45,400 nucleotides of DNA from Cytophagales bacterium (GCA_022360015.1 JAKSDQ010000149.1:1-45400); one strand, 5' to 3'; counted from the first letter of the stretch, positions 16,237 to 24,633 are shown. The notes: generated by a model from the letters alone, not told the origin. A program made the numbers and translations.

Positions 16237-17445
16237 ATGAAAAGAAGGCAACTTATTAAACAACTTTCTGCCTTGCCACTAATAGGTGGGTTATTTACGC
16301 CTGGTAAGGTGGCTTCCGCTGTTCTTCCCGACACCGTCGAAAGGAGGGATTATTACAAGGAACTAGGTTTGCGTACCTTCATTAATGCCGCCGGCACCTA
16401 CACCGCATTAACCGGCAGCTTGATGAAAGAAGCCGTGCTCGATGCCTACCATTATGCATCGAAACAGTATGTTGCCCTGGATGAGTTGCAGGACAAAGTA
16501 GGTGAACGCCTGGCGCAACTTATTGGTTGTGAGGCGGCAACAGTAACCGCCGGTGCCGCATCGGCTATCACGCTCGGTACCGCCGGGGTATTGACAGGTC
16601 TTGATCAGGAAAAAGCATCCCGCATCCCTACGGACCTGTCAGGTATGAAAACAGAGGTGATTATGCAAAAATCCCATGTAATAGGTTATGCGCATGCGCT
16701 CAAAAACTGCGGCGTGAAAATCGTCGAAGTGGAAACCCGGAAAGAACTGGAAAATGCTATCAATGAACAGACGGCCATGCTTTGGTTTCTCAACGCCAAT
16801 AACTTTAAGGGAAAAATTCAATACCAGGAATTTATCGAGGTAGGTAAAAAATATAACCTACCCATAATGAATGATGCCGCAGCAGATGTGCCACCTGTTG
16901 AAAACCTCTGGAAATATACTGATATGGGGTTTGATCTTGTTTGCTTTTCCGGTGGTAAGGGGCTAAGGGGACCGCAGAGCTGTGGTTTGTTACTGGGCAG
17001 GAAAGACCTGATTGCAGCCGCCAGACTCAGTGCTCCGCCCCGTGGTGATAGAGTGGGTAGGGGCATGAAAGTCAATAAGGAAGAAATTCTTGCCATGTTG
17101 GTGGCCGTGGAAGACTATCTGAAAAGGGACCATGACGCCGACTGGAAATTGTGGGAAGGGCAGATTAGGCACATTCGCGAAAAGGTATCGACAGCTCCTG
17201 GGGTTGAGGCGAAAACCCATGTTCCTGATATTGCCAATCACGTACCTTCGCTGAAAATCAGGTGGGATCAAAACAAGATAAAAATGACCCCCGATGAAGT
17301 GAGACAGGCCCTGAGGGATGGCCACCCCTCTATAGAAACAGTAGGGGGCGACGAATCGGTTGACATCACCACCTGGATGATGAATCCCGGCGAAGAAAGA
17401 ATAGTTGCCAGCACCATTTATAAAATATTAAGTAAAAAATCCTGA
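16237..17445 (+). CDS. Tat-exported SelA-like PLP enzyme (glucosaminate ammonia-lyase-like)
   Basis: The start is ATG at 16237 (MKRRQLIKQLSALPLIGG), a 402-residue protein. The RRQLIKQ motif and short hydrophobic segment ending ASA make a Tat-type signal. The rest follows the SelA/D-glucosaminate-6-phosphate ammonia-lyase fold: INAAGTYTALTGSLM, AATVTAGAASAITLG and MNDAAADVPP (Asp for the PLP ring). The PLP Lys is probably K241 in CFSGGKGLRGPQSCG. Known relatives remove ammonia from glucosaminate (with or without phosphate) to give 2-keto-3-deoxygluconate via enamine/imine intermediates. Neighbours are an exported deacetylase and two exported RidA proteins. A PLP enzyme with a Tat signal is unusual, and Tat would allow export with cofactor bound. 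Confidence 0.85.
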   Translation: MKRRQLIKQLSALPLIGGLFTPGKVASAVLPDTVERRDYYKELGLRTFINAAGTYTALTGSLMKEAVLDAYHYASKQYVALDELQDKVGERLAQLIGCEAATVTAGAASAITLGTAGVLTGLDQEKASRIPTDLSGMKTEVIMQKSHVIGYAHALKNCGVKIVEVETRKELENAINEQTAMLWFLNANNFKGKIQYQEFIEVGKKYNLPIMNDAAADVPPVENLWKYTDMGFDLVCFSGGKGLRGPQSCGLLLGRKDLIAAARLSAPPRGDRVGRGMKVNKEEILAMLVAVEDYLKRDHDADWKLWEGQIRHIREKVSTAPGVEAKTHVPDIANHVPSLKIRWDQNKIKMTPDEVRQALRDGHPSIETVGGDESVDITTWMMNPGEERIVASTIYKILSKKS

Positions 17446-17467
17446 CATCCTTATTAATGATCTGACT

Positions 17468-18037
17468 ATGATAAAAAAAACTATTTTGGGAATAATCCTT
17501 TTGACGGGTTATGCCTGCGCACAACAAACCAATGAAAATAAAGATAACAAAGTTATAAAAGCCCGGGTGACCGATTATGATCCCGAAGCCCGGATCAAAG
17601 CCCTGGGCATTGAACTGAGAACACCATCCGCCCCGGTCGCCAACTATGTAAATGCCGTTAGCACCGGTAACCTGGTTTTCTTGTCCGGCAAGGGACCTTT
17701 GCAAGCCAATGGAGCGTATATCACAGGAAAGGTCGGAGCGGACTTGACAATTGAGCAAGGCTATGAAGCGGCCAGGGTCACCGCAATCAATCAACTGTCT
17801 GTGTTAAAGGCCGAATTGGGCGATCTGGGCAAAGTGAAACGTGTGGTGAAAGTGTTGGGCATGGTGAACTGTCCGCCTGACTTCAATGATCAGCCCAAGG
17901 TGATCAACGGCTTTTCTGATTTAATGGTGGAAGTTTTTGGCGATCGTGGAAAACATGCCCGCGCTGCAGTCGGCATGGCTGCTTTGCCCGGCAATATTGC
18001 CGTGGAAATTGAGATGATTGTGGAAATTGAAAACTGA
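17468..18037 (+). CDS. Exported RidA-family protein (second copy)
   Basis: A 189-residue protein, 22 bp after the SelA-like gene. The N-terminus MIKKTILGIILLTGYACAQQ is a signal peptide. The Cys could be a non-canonical lipidation site, or cleavage may occur at ACA-QQ. The RidA domain covers about residues 45-185 (NAVSTGNLVFLSGKGPLQ, AELGDLGKVKRVVKVLGMVN, GKHARAAVGMAALPGNIAV, EIEMIVEIEN). The conserved Arg is present in HARAAVG. Its sequence differs clearly from the Tat-type RidA of the same operon, so this is not a recent duplication. Confidence 0.88.
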   Translation: MIKKTILGIILLTGYACAQQTNENKDNKVIKARVTDYDPEARIKALGIELRTPSAPVANYVNAVSTGNLVFLSGKGPLQANGAYITGKVGADLTIEQGYEAARVTAINQLSVLKAELGDLGKVKRVVKVLGMVNCPPDFNDQPKVINGFSDLMVEVFGDRGKHARAAVGMAALPGNIAVEIEMIVEIEN

Positions 18038-18201
18038 TGTCCACAGTTCGTCGCGTTTTTAACAGCCTGTTTACAAAGGGTTAACCATGTTGCTGCTGAA
18101 AACAGAAGTAGCCGGTCTTGACTATGCACCGGATGGCCTTGTAACACAGCCGGGTAGACGTGGGCACCGGATAGTAAGATTTTTATCGAGATGTTAAAAC
18201 G

Positions 18202-18876
18202 ATGGCTCGACTTATTTTTGCTTTCATCATTGTAATAAACGCCTGTAATTTGAAAAAGGAAAAAACCTATATTGCCAACAAACAACCCACCGATGTGGTA
18301 GGTCCGGATTGGACCAAGGCCAACAAACTTTATGACTTTATTTATCCTTGGCGGGATGACGTGCCTTCCCGCACAAATTTTCAGGCAGTGCATGATGGTC
18401 ACAAATTCTATTTCAGGTTTGAGGTTGAAGACAATAATATTTTGACTTACCGCGATACAGATCACAAAGAAGAGGTAGTACATTCCGACAGGGTAGAAAT
18501 TTTCTTCAAAAAAGATGATCGAATGTCTCCTTATTTTTGCCTGGAAATGGATGCTGCAGGCAGGGTACTGGATTATGAGGCCCATTATTACCGTAAGATG
18601 AATTTCAACTGGCAATGGCCTGAAAACGGACTATCAGTGGCTTCAATCCAATCCGCCAACGGCTACACGGTGGAAGGTAGTATCAGCCTGGCCTCCTTAA
18701 AAGCATTGGGAATTTTGGATAAAGGCCGTATGCTGACCGGTTTGTTTCGCGGTGAATGTGTCGGACTTAACGGTAAAAATGCCGATTTAAAATGGATAAG
18801 CTGGATAAATCCCGGAACACCAAAGCCGGACTTTCACGTTCCCTCGGCTTTTGGCGTAATTGAATTAACCGAATAA
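18202..18876 (+). CDS. CBM9-like carbohydrate-binding lipoprotein
   Basis: A 224-residue lipoprotein (lipobox FIIVINAC at about residues 8-15). The mature part resembles the carbohydrate-binding module family 9-like domain found in many Bacteroidota: DFIYPWRDDVPSRTNFQAVH, HKFYFRFEVEDNN, SDRVEIFFKKDDRMSPYFCL, LEMDAAGRVLDYEAHYYR and a C-terminal WISWINPGTPKPDFHVPSAFG. It likely binds a sugar or glycan at the cell surface or in the periplasm. It is 164 bp after the second exported RidA, the last of the exported group, and precedes the operator at 18918. Confidence 0.8.
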   Translation: MARLIFAFIIVINACNLKKEKTYIANKQPTDVVGPDWTKANKLYDFIYPWRDDVPSRTNFQAVHDGHKFYFRFEVEDNNILTYRDTDHKEEVVHSDRVEIFFKKDDRMSPYFCLEMDAAGRVLDYEAHYYRKMNFNWQWPENGLSVASIQSANGYTVEGSISLASLKALGILDKGRMLTGLFRGECVGLNGKNADLKWISWINPGTPKPDFHVPSAFGVIELTE

Positions 18877-18917
18877 AATCTATGGAATTCTTGGTGAAAT
18901 AAATAAAAAAACAGTAA

Positions 18918-18931
18918 TGTGTTCGTGCACA
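18918..18931. promoter_or_regulatory. Putative LacI-family operator before symporter remnant
   Basis: TGTGTTCGTGCACA is the exact reverse complement of the site at 5670-5683. It stands 19 bp upstream of a 5'-truncated symporter reading frame and would control the downstream sulfatase if transcription passes through. Confidence 0.65.
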
Positions 18932-18949
18932 ATAAAATAAAATTTTATA

Positions 18950-19324
18950 TTGTCTCTGATTTTATTAATATCTTTTGCCGGCTGTATGCTTGGTACCTGT
19001 GCCCGGGCCGCAGATGATATGGAGGTATTAAAGTATTTTTACAGACAAACCAGGCCTTGGGGCTTCTGGAAGCCTGTAATTGAAAAAATACAAGAGGAGG
19101 ATCGGGATTTTATGCCAAACCGGGATTTCACCGGTGATTTGATCAACGTAGTCGTTGGCATCGCCTGGCAAATGGCGCTTGTGGTGATGCCAATATATCT
19201 TTTGATAAGGGCAATGGATGATTTGGCAGTAAGTGTGGTGGTCTTTGTGATTACAAGCTGGTTATTGAAAAAATATTGGTATGATAAGCTGGATAATGAT
19301 AAGACAACTGTAAAAACAACTTAA
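18950..19324 (+). pseudogene. C-terminal remnant of a sodium:solute symporter
   Basis: The open frame begins with TTG at 18950 and gives 124 residues that match the extreme C-terminus of Bacteroidota SSS-family symporters: LISFAGCMLGT, DDMEVLKYFYRQTRPWGFW, FTGDLINVVVGIAWQMALV and ITSWLLKKYWYDKL. Full-length members have roughly 500-600 residues, so the first twelve or so membrane segments are missing. The operator and leader upstream are preserved, indicating a deletion between promoter and 3' end. The remnant ends 5 bp before the sulfatase, so its message may now serve mainly as that gene's leader. A made, membrane-inserted fragment is possible but unlikely to transport anything. Confidence 0.75.
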
Positions 19325-19329
19325 TAATT

Positions 19330-20871
19330 ATGATACGAAAACAGATTTTATGGCTATCGTTTATTTTGGTATTGATGGCGGGATGTTCCCGTAATGACAC
19401 AAATACTGAAAAAAAACCAAACTTTATCTACATTTTGGCCGATGACCTTGGCTATGGTGAATTAGGTGTTTATGGTCAGAAGATCATTGAAACACCCCAT
19501 ATTGACGCACTGGCCGCCGAAGGCATGAGATTTACACAACACTACTCCGGTGCCCCCGTATGCGCACCCGCCCGGTGTGTATTGCTTACCGGGCAACATA
19601 CAGGTCATGCCCACATCAGGGGTAATGATGAGTGGTCATCCAGGGGGGATGTCTGGAATTACCAGGCCATGTTTGACAATCCTTTGCTGGAAGGCCAGCG
19701 ACCACTTCCCGACAGCATCGTTACCCTGGCAGAAATTTTACAATCAGCAGGCTATCGAACCGGTGCAGTCGGTAAATGGGGCCTGGGGGCGCCATCCACA
19801 GAAGGTGTTCCCAATAAACAAGGGTTTGATTTTTTTTACGGTTACAATTGTCAAAGACAAGCGCATACTTACTATCCCCTGCATCTGTGGAAAAATGAAG
19901 AGCGGGTATTATTAAACAATAAATCTGTTGCTCCTCATAACGCATTGGCTGAGGGAGCTAGCCCCGATGACCCGGAAAGCTACGCGGATTTTGCACTCAC
20001 CGATTATGCGCCGGCCCTCATGCATAATGAGGCATTAAAATTTATAGCCCAAAATAAAGACCGGCCATTTTTCCTGTATTATGCCTCACCTATTCCCCAT
20101 GTACCATTACAGGCACCGAAGTACTGGGTGGATCATTACAAAAAGAAATTCGGAGAGGAAAAGCCGTACACAGGTGAATCCGGGTATTTTCCAAATCAAA
20201 CCCCTAGGGCTACCTATGCAGCCATGATCAGCTACCTGGATGAGCAAGTGGGTGACCTGGTAAAAAAATTAAAGGAAACAGGTGTTTATGAAAACACCCT
20301 GATCATTTTCTCAAGTGACAACGGCCCCACGCATACCGGTGGCGCAGACACACCTTTTTTTCAAAGTGCCAAACCTTTTAAAACACAGTTTGGATGGGGA
20401 AAAGGTTTTACTCACGAAGGAGGAATAAGAGTACCTATGATAGCCACCTGGAAACACAAGATCGAACCTGGCAGCCAGAGTGATCACATATCGGCCTTTT
20501 ACGATGTGTTACCAACTTTTTGCGAAATTCTCAACCTGCCCCCACCTGAAAATACCGATGGAATCAGCTTTTTACCTACCTTACTGGGAAAACCTCAGAC
20601 TGCCCATGACTATTTGTATTGGGAGTTTTCCGCCCATGGTGGCCAACAAGCGGTAAGAATGGGAAAATGGAAGGCGATCCGTAAAAGTATACGGAAAGGA
20701 AACACGGACATTGCATTGTATGATTTGGAAGCAGATGAACAGGAACAAAACAATGTGGCACCCGGCCACCCTGAAGTGATTTCGAAAATGGAGGTGATTA
20801 TGAAAGAAGCACGCACTACTCCACCTATTAAAAGGTTCAAAATGGCGCCTCTGGGCGATGAAAAAGACTAA
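19330..20871 (+). CDS. Arylsulfatase-type sulfatase, lipoprotein (Cys-type), second copy
   Basis: A 513-residue S1-family sulfatase. The lipobox is VLMAGC, the metal-binding block is ADDLGYGELGVYG, and the formylglycine signature is C78-A-P-A-R (APVCAPARCVLLTG). Other fold motifs are TGAVGKWGLG, SSDNGPTHTGG and GKGFTHEGGIRVPMIA. It belongs to the arylsulfatase A-like group and is only distantly similar to the first sulfatase in this window, so the two probably remove sulfate from different positions. It follows the symporter remnant by 5 bp and therefore probably depends on the promoter and operator at 18918. Confidence 0.92.
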   Translation: MIRKQILWLSFILVLMAGCSRNDTNTEKKPNFIYILADDLGYGELGVYGQKIIETPHIDALAAEGMRFTQHYSGAPVCAPARCVLLTGQHTGHAHIRGNDEWSSRGDVWNYQAMFDNPLLEGQRPLPDSIVTLAEILQSAGYRTGAVGKWGLGAPSTEGVPNKQGFDFFYGYNCQRQAHTYYPLHLWKNEERVLLNNKSVAPHNALAEGASPDDPESYADFALTDYAPALMHNEALKFIAQNKDRPFFLYYASPIPHVPLQAPKYWVDHYKKKFGEEKPYTGESGYFPNQTPRATYAAMISYLDEQVGDLVKKLKETGVYENTLIIFSSDNGPTHTGGADTPFFQSAKPFKTQFGWGKGFTHEGGIRVPMIATWKHKIEPGSQSDHISAFYDVLPTFCEILNLPPPENTDGISFLPTLLGKPQTAHDYLYWEFSAHGGQQAVRMGKWKAIRKSIRKGNTDIALYDLEADEQEQNNVAPGHPEVISKMEVIMKEARTTPPIKRFKMAPLGDEKD

Positions 20872-20955
20872 TTGGAAAAAAGGTGCAAAAGGCTGTTAGC
20901 CGGGATATAAGAGGCAATGAGGCTTTTAACGAATTTAAAGCGTAAAGTTAAAAAA

Positions 20956-21753
20956 ATGAATCTGAAAGATTTACGTGTGTTAGTTACAGGAGGCGGAGGT
21001 ACCGGCATCGGAGGAGGCGTTTGTGAGGCCCTCGCTAGTTTCGGCGCTACCCTGATTATCAATGACCTGGACCCCGAAAAAGCAAAATCAGCGGCTGAAA
21101 AGTATCCAGGAGCCATATCTGTTGGTGCCGATATCAGCAAAAGGGGAGAGGTAGCTGCCATGTTTGAGGAAATAAAAGAAAAAACGGGTGTAATTAATGG
21201 ACTCGTCAACAATGCCGGGGTAGGATTGAGCCGTCTTTCCTATGAGGTCAGTGACGAGGAATTTGACAAGCTGTATAACATCGATATACGGGCAGTTTGG
21301 CAGGTTTCTAAATTTTTTGTCAGACAATTGATTGACAATCGATCTACAGGCAACATTGTGAACATTTCATCTGTCCATGCCTTTGCCACCCATGCCAGAT
21401 ATGCATTGTATTGCAGTGTGAAATCAGCAGTGGAGGGACTAACCAAAGGAATGGCCTGCGAACTAGGCCAGTACAATATCAGGTGCAATGCCATTGGACC
21501 GGGATTAGTGAAGGCCGAACAGAATTATGACCTGATAAAAACCTGGGCAGATGATCCGGTACAATGGGAAATTGATTATGTAAATTACCAGCAGGTCATT
21601 CCAAAAAACATCTACCCGGTTGATTGTGGGAATACAGTGGCTTTTTTACTGTCAGACTATAGCGCTGCCATCACCGGCCAAACAATCTATGTTGACGCCG
21701 GTACGACTGTCATGCTATTTAACAGTGATTTTATTGAAAGAAGCTCATCATAA
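20956..21753 (+). CDS. Short-chain dehydrogenase/reductase (SDR)
   Basis: The start is ATG at 20956 (MNLKDLRVLVTGG), giving about 265 residues; upstream in-frame codons look spurious. The Rossmann motif is a variant TGGGGTGIGGGV, and the NNAGV block is present. The catalytic residues are Ser in NIVNISSVHA and Tyr/Lys in the ALYCSVKSAVEG block, a Y-x3-K motif. There is no signal peptide, so it is cytoplasmic. It starts a four-gene set (gaps 18 bp, -4 bp, 78 bp) with an enolase-superfamily enzyme, typical of sugar-acid catabolism. It probably oxidises or reduces a hydroxyl of a sugar acid; the substrate is unknown. Confidence 0.88.
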   Translation: MNLKDLRVLVTGGGGTGIGGGVCEALASFGATLIINDLDPEKAKSAAEKYPGAISVGADISKRGEVAAMFEEIKEKTGVINGLVNNAGVGLSRLSYEVSDEEFDKLYNIDIRAVWQVSKFFVRQLIDNRSTGNIVNISSVHAFATHARYALYCSVKSAVEGLTKGMACELGQYNIRCNAIGPGLVKAEQNYDLIKTWADDPVQWEIDYVNYQQVIPKNIYPVDCGNTVAFLLSDYSAAITGQTIYVDAGTTVMLFNSDFIERSSS

Positions 21754-21771
21754 ACTATAAATCTTTTTTAA

Positions 21772-22905
21772 ATGCAAATCAAACATTTTACATGTTACGA
21801 GGTCATCGTCCCCACACATACCGGGGTCATTGAAAGCGAAGGCATCCATAAGCCGCTGCATAAATTGCCTGTGGGGATCAAGTCAGGCTGGTCTATGCAG
21901 TTTGACGAGCTGCCGAAGCTTTTGATCAAGATGGAGCTGGATAACGGAATTATTGGGTGGGGGGAGTTGTACAGGGACCATAATTGGCCGGTAGTAGAAG
22001 GACTTATTGACAGTTTACTGGGAAAAGATATTCGGGACATTTGCCTGCAAAAGCTCCCTTTTAATTTTTGCCGGGAATATGATGGCTTTGAATGTGCCAT
22101 TTGGGATGCCTATGCCAAAGCGCACCAGGTGCGCGTGGTGGATTTGCTGGGAGGTGCTGTCAGGGAAAAAGTCAAAGTCGGCGCCTGGTCCAGCCACCGG
22201 AAGGTGGAAGACATTGGTGAACTGGTGCAGGGGTTTGCCCGCCAGGGGTATGACTGTGTAAAATTTAAAACAGATTTGGAAGATGATGTGGCGGGCTGGT
22301 GTGAGGAGATTAAAAAAGCCGCGCCACATATGCAGGTAATTCTGGATCCCAACGAAAGATGGTTGTATCCTGGTGAAGTGCGAAAACGGGCAGATTCTCT
22401 TGCTGCGACAGGCAATGTGCTTTGTCTTGAAGACCCGCTTCCCCGGTGGATGCTTCCCGAGTATGCTTTACTCAGGCAGTATAGTTCCGTACCCATCGTT
22501 TTGCACGTTTCCCTGCCTTATATTTTGCACGGACAACGCATAAAAGATGCCATTCAGGCCTTGAATGCCGGGGCTGTGGATGGGTTTAATTTTAATGGCG
22601 GACTGGCGAACTTTCAGCGGCTGGACCATATCGCTTTTGCCGCAGGACTTCCATGCTGGCATGGTTCGGAAGTTGATCTGGGCATTTTAGAAGCCATGTA
22701 TGTACATTCAGCCGCGGCGGCGGAGTCCTGTATCTGGCCCAGCGATATATTCGGAAGGCTGATACGCACTCATGATCTTTTGGAAGAACCCCTGAAAATG
22801 GAACCGCCCTTTGTCCATCTCCCGGAAGGGCCAGGTTTGGGTGTGTCGCCAGATGAGGAGGCAATTAATCATTTTTTAAAACAGAAAAAAGCATTCAGTC
22901 TATGA
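21772..22905 (+). CDS. Enolase-superfamily (mandelate racemase/MLE-like) enzyme with altered third metal ligand
   Basis: A 377-residue protein with the N-terminal capping domain (to about 120) and the TIM barrel. The KxK motif is K164/K166 (CVKFKTD), and the metal ligands are D192 (ILDPNERW) and E220 (CLEDPLP). The third barrel position, usually Asp/Glu as in ALDE or GE, reads VLH245VSLPY, a histidine. H297 and E300 (CWHGSEVD) lie in the C-terminal active-site strand. Members dehydrate or epimerise sugar acids. Located between an SDR and a RidA fusion, this one likely acts on a sugar acid or deoxy-keto acid. The His substitution could change metal binding or mean a different chemistry. Confidence 0.85.
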   Translation: MQIKHFTCYEVIVPTHTGVIESEGIHKPLHKLPVGIKSGWSMQFDELPKLLIKMELDNGIIGWGELYRDHNWPVVEGLIDSLLGKDIRDICLQKLPFNFCREYDGFECAIWDAYAKAHQVRVVDLLGGAVREKVKVGAWSSHRKVEDIGELVQGFARQGYDCVKFKTDLEDDVAGWCEEIKKAAPHMQVILDPNERWLYPGEVRKRADSLAATGNVLCLEDPLPRWMLPEYALLRQYSSVPIVLHVSLPYILHGQRIKDAIQALNAGAVDGFNFNGGLANFQRLDHIAFAAGLPCWHGSEVDLGILEAMYVHSAAAAESCIWPSDIFGRLIRTHDLLEEPLKMEPPFVHLPEGPGLGVSPDEEAINHFLKQKKAFSL

Positions 22906-23786
22906 GTTTTTACAAAAATCCCTTTCCCGTTACAGACGCCGACCGTCATGAAATATGGCAAATGCTGGTAGAACGGGACATTAGCGCCTTTTGCCGGGAA
23001 AACTGGGAAATGGTTGCCGACGATTTTATCGGGGAAAACTTTATGGGAATAGACGCCGCCAAACGCCACAATCCGGATTCTTGGCGGCTGGCCTTTCCGG
23101 ACCTGCAGGCATATAAAACAGCATGGCTAAAGCAAGCCCACGATTTTGCCCAAACCCAGTGGGCCGAAGACCCTGAGAAGGCCATTTATCGTGCCACTTC
23201 TTTGAGAGATATCGATATCCGGGGAGACAGTGCCCTGGTGCATAAAAAATTTGATGGTGAAATCTTAAAACAGCAGGGAGAAAAAACAGTATTGAACTGG
23301 CAGACACTTTACCGTTGTCGCAAAGTAGCAGAGCAATGGAAAATTGCCGGTTTTACCGGTTACCTGCCCCATCCTATGGGCTTTAGCGGGAACCTGAAAA
23401 CCCCCGGTAAACAAATTCCTTCCGGCGCAGCACAGCATGATACCGCAGGACCTTACTCTCCGGTATTGCAGGTAACGCCTGGTCAGTTGGTCGTGATATC
23501 CGGACAGGCCGCCATTGACAAAAAAGGCCAGGTAGTCGGTGATACCATTGAAGAACAAGCCCATTACACCCTGAAAAATTGCCGCCAGCAATTACTCACT
23601 GCCGGATGTGACTTCAACGATGTATTCAAAGTCAATGTTTATTTAACCGATCTGGCTAACTGGCCCCGTTTTAATGAGGTTTACCAAACCTACTTCAATG
23701 AGCCCCGTCCGGTGCGAACCGCAGTGCAAACGCCTCTTTTGTTCACTTTTTTAGTGGAAATTGAAATGTGGGCGGTTAAAAAGTAA
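22902..23786 (+). CDS. SnoaL/NTF2-like domain fused to RidA
   Basis: A 294-residue cytoplasmic protein starting 4 bp before the stop of the previous gene (ATGA overlap), so translation is probably coupled. Residues of about 1-150 resemble an NTF2/SnoaL-like cone fold (ADDFIGENFMGIDAAKRHN, LVHKKFDGE, WQTLYRCRKVAEQWKIAGF). Residues of about 168-294 are a RidA domain (GPYSPVLQVTPGQLVVISGQ, FNDVFKVNVYLTDLANWPRF, FLVEIEMWAVKK), with the conserved Arg in RPVRTAVQ. It is the third RidA in 8 kb and the only cytosolic one. The fusion suggests substrate binding by the SnoaL half and imine or enamine hydrolysis by RidA. Confidence 0.85.
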   Translation: MSFYKNPFPVTDADRHEIWQMLVERDISAFCRENWEMVADDFIGENFMGIDAAKRHNPDSWRLAFPDLQAYKTAWLKQAHDFAQTQWAEDPEKAIYRATSLRDIDIRGDSALVHKKFDGEILKQQGEKTVLNWQTLYRCRKVAEQWKIAGFTGYLPHPMGFSGNLKTPGKQIPSGAAQHDTAGPYSPVLQVTPGQLVVISGQAAIDKKGQVVGDTIEEQAHYTLKNCRQQLLTAGCDFNDVFKVNVYLTDLANWPRFNEVYQTYFNEPRPVRTAVQTPLLFTFLVEIEMWAVKK

Positions 23787-23864
23787 CGCCTAATTCAGGT
23801 AGTAAAAAAGTAACCCTCCGGTTATGACAGTTAGTATAAAAAGATTTTTAAACCACTTATAATT

Positions 23865-24629
23865 ATGTATTGGGAACAACTTACCTCACCTCAGGTGAAA
23901 ACAATGGATAAGAACCTGCCTGTAATTTTGCCGGTAGCCGCTGTAGAACAACACGGGCCCCATCTGCCCCTGGCCACTGACAAAATGATTGGGGAACATT
24001 TTTGCAAGGTGCTCAATGAAGAGATCCCGGATGATGTGGTCATCCTTCCTACCATTAGTGTGGGCTGCTCCGAGCATCATATGGACTTTGAGGGCTCCCT
24101 GAGTGTGCGGCATGAGACTTTATTGCGTCAATTACAAGACATCTCCGGCTGCGTGGTAAAGTATGGTTTTAAAAACCTGCTGATCTTAAACAGCCATGGA
24201 GGAAATCAGGCAATTGGACAAACTTTTGTCGAAACATTCGGTTTCAGAAATCCGCAATGCCGGATAGCCTTGGCTACGTGGTGGCGCATATCTTTGGAAG
24301 CGTTAAACCAAATTACCCAAACCCCACCGGGGGGCACCGGCCATGCCGGGGAATTTGAAACCTCATTGATGCTGCATATCGCCCCTGATCTGGTCCAACT
24401 TGATAAAATAGCGGTAAAATCAAACATCCCCACCTTTCGCTGGGCAGAAGGGGATTTGTTGAGAGCAGGCAACGTGAGCCTTTACCGCACAATGAAAGCC
24501 ATGACACCCAATGGGGTCTTTGGAGACCCTTCAGCCGGTACCATGGAAAAGGGAGTTGCCATTACAAGGGTTGTTGTCAAGGCTTTGAGGGAGATAATCA
24601 TGGATTTAAAAGAAAGCGTATTGAATTGA
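23865..24629 (+). CDS. Creatininase-family amidohydrolase
   Basis: A 254-residue cytoplasmic protein with all signature blocks of the creatininase/creatinine amidohydrolase family: VAAVEQHGPHLPLATDKMIG (metal ligands Glu, His, Asp), HHMDFEGSLSVRHET, LILNSHGGNQ, and GGTGHAGEFETSLML with a further metal-binding Glu. Family members open cyclic amides or hydrolyse formamides and N-substituted amides (creatinine, FAPy and mycofactocin precursors, lactams). Here it lies 78 bp after the SnoaL-RidA gene, at the end of the sugar-acid set, so a lactam or amide of an amino-sugar acid is a reasonable but unproven substrate. Confidence 0.88.
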   Translation: MYWEQLTSPQVKTMDKNLPVILPVAAVEQHGPHLPLATDKMIGEHFCKVLNEEIPDDVVILPTISVGCSEHHMDFEGSLSVRHETLLRQLQDISGCVVKYGFKNLLILNSHGGNQAIGQTFVETFGFRNPQCRIALATWWRISLEALNQITQTPPGGTGHAGEFETSLMLHIAPDLVQLDKIAVKSNIPTFRWAEGDLLRAGNVSLYRTMKAMTPNGVFGDPSAGTMEKGVAITRVVVKALREIIMDLKESVLN

Positions 24630-24633
24630 CAAT

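Noticed and set aside
17890-18615. 241-codon minus-strand frame
   Set aside because: It overlaps the second exported RidA and the CBM9-like gene on the opposite strand, both of which are well supported.
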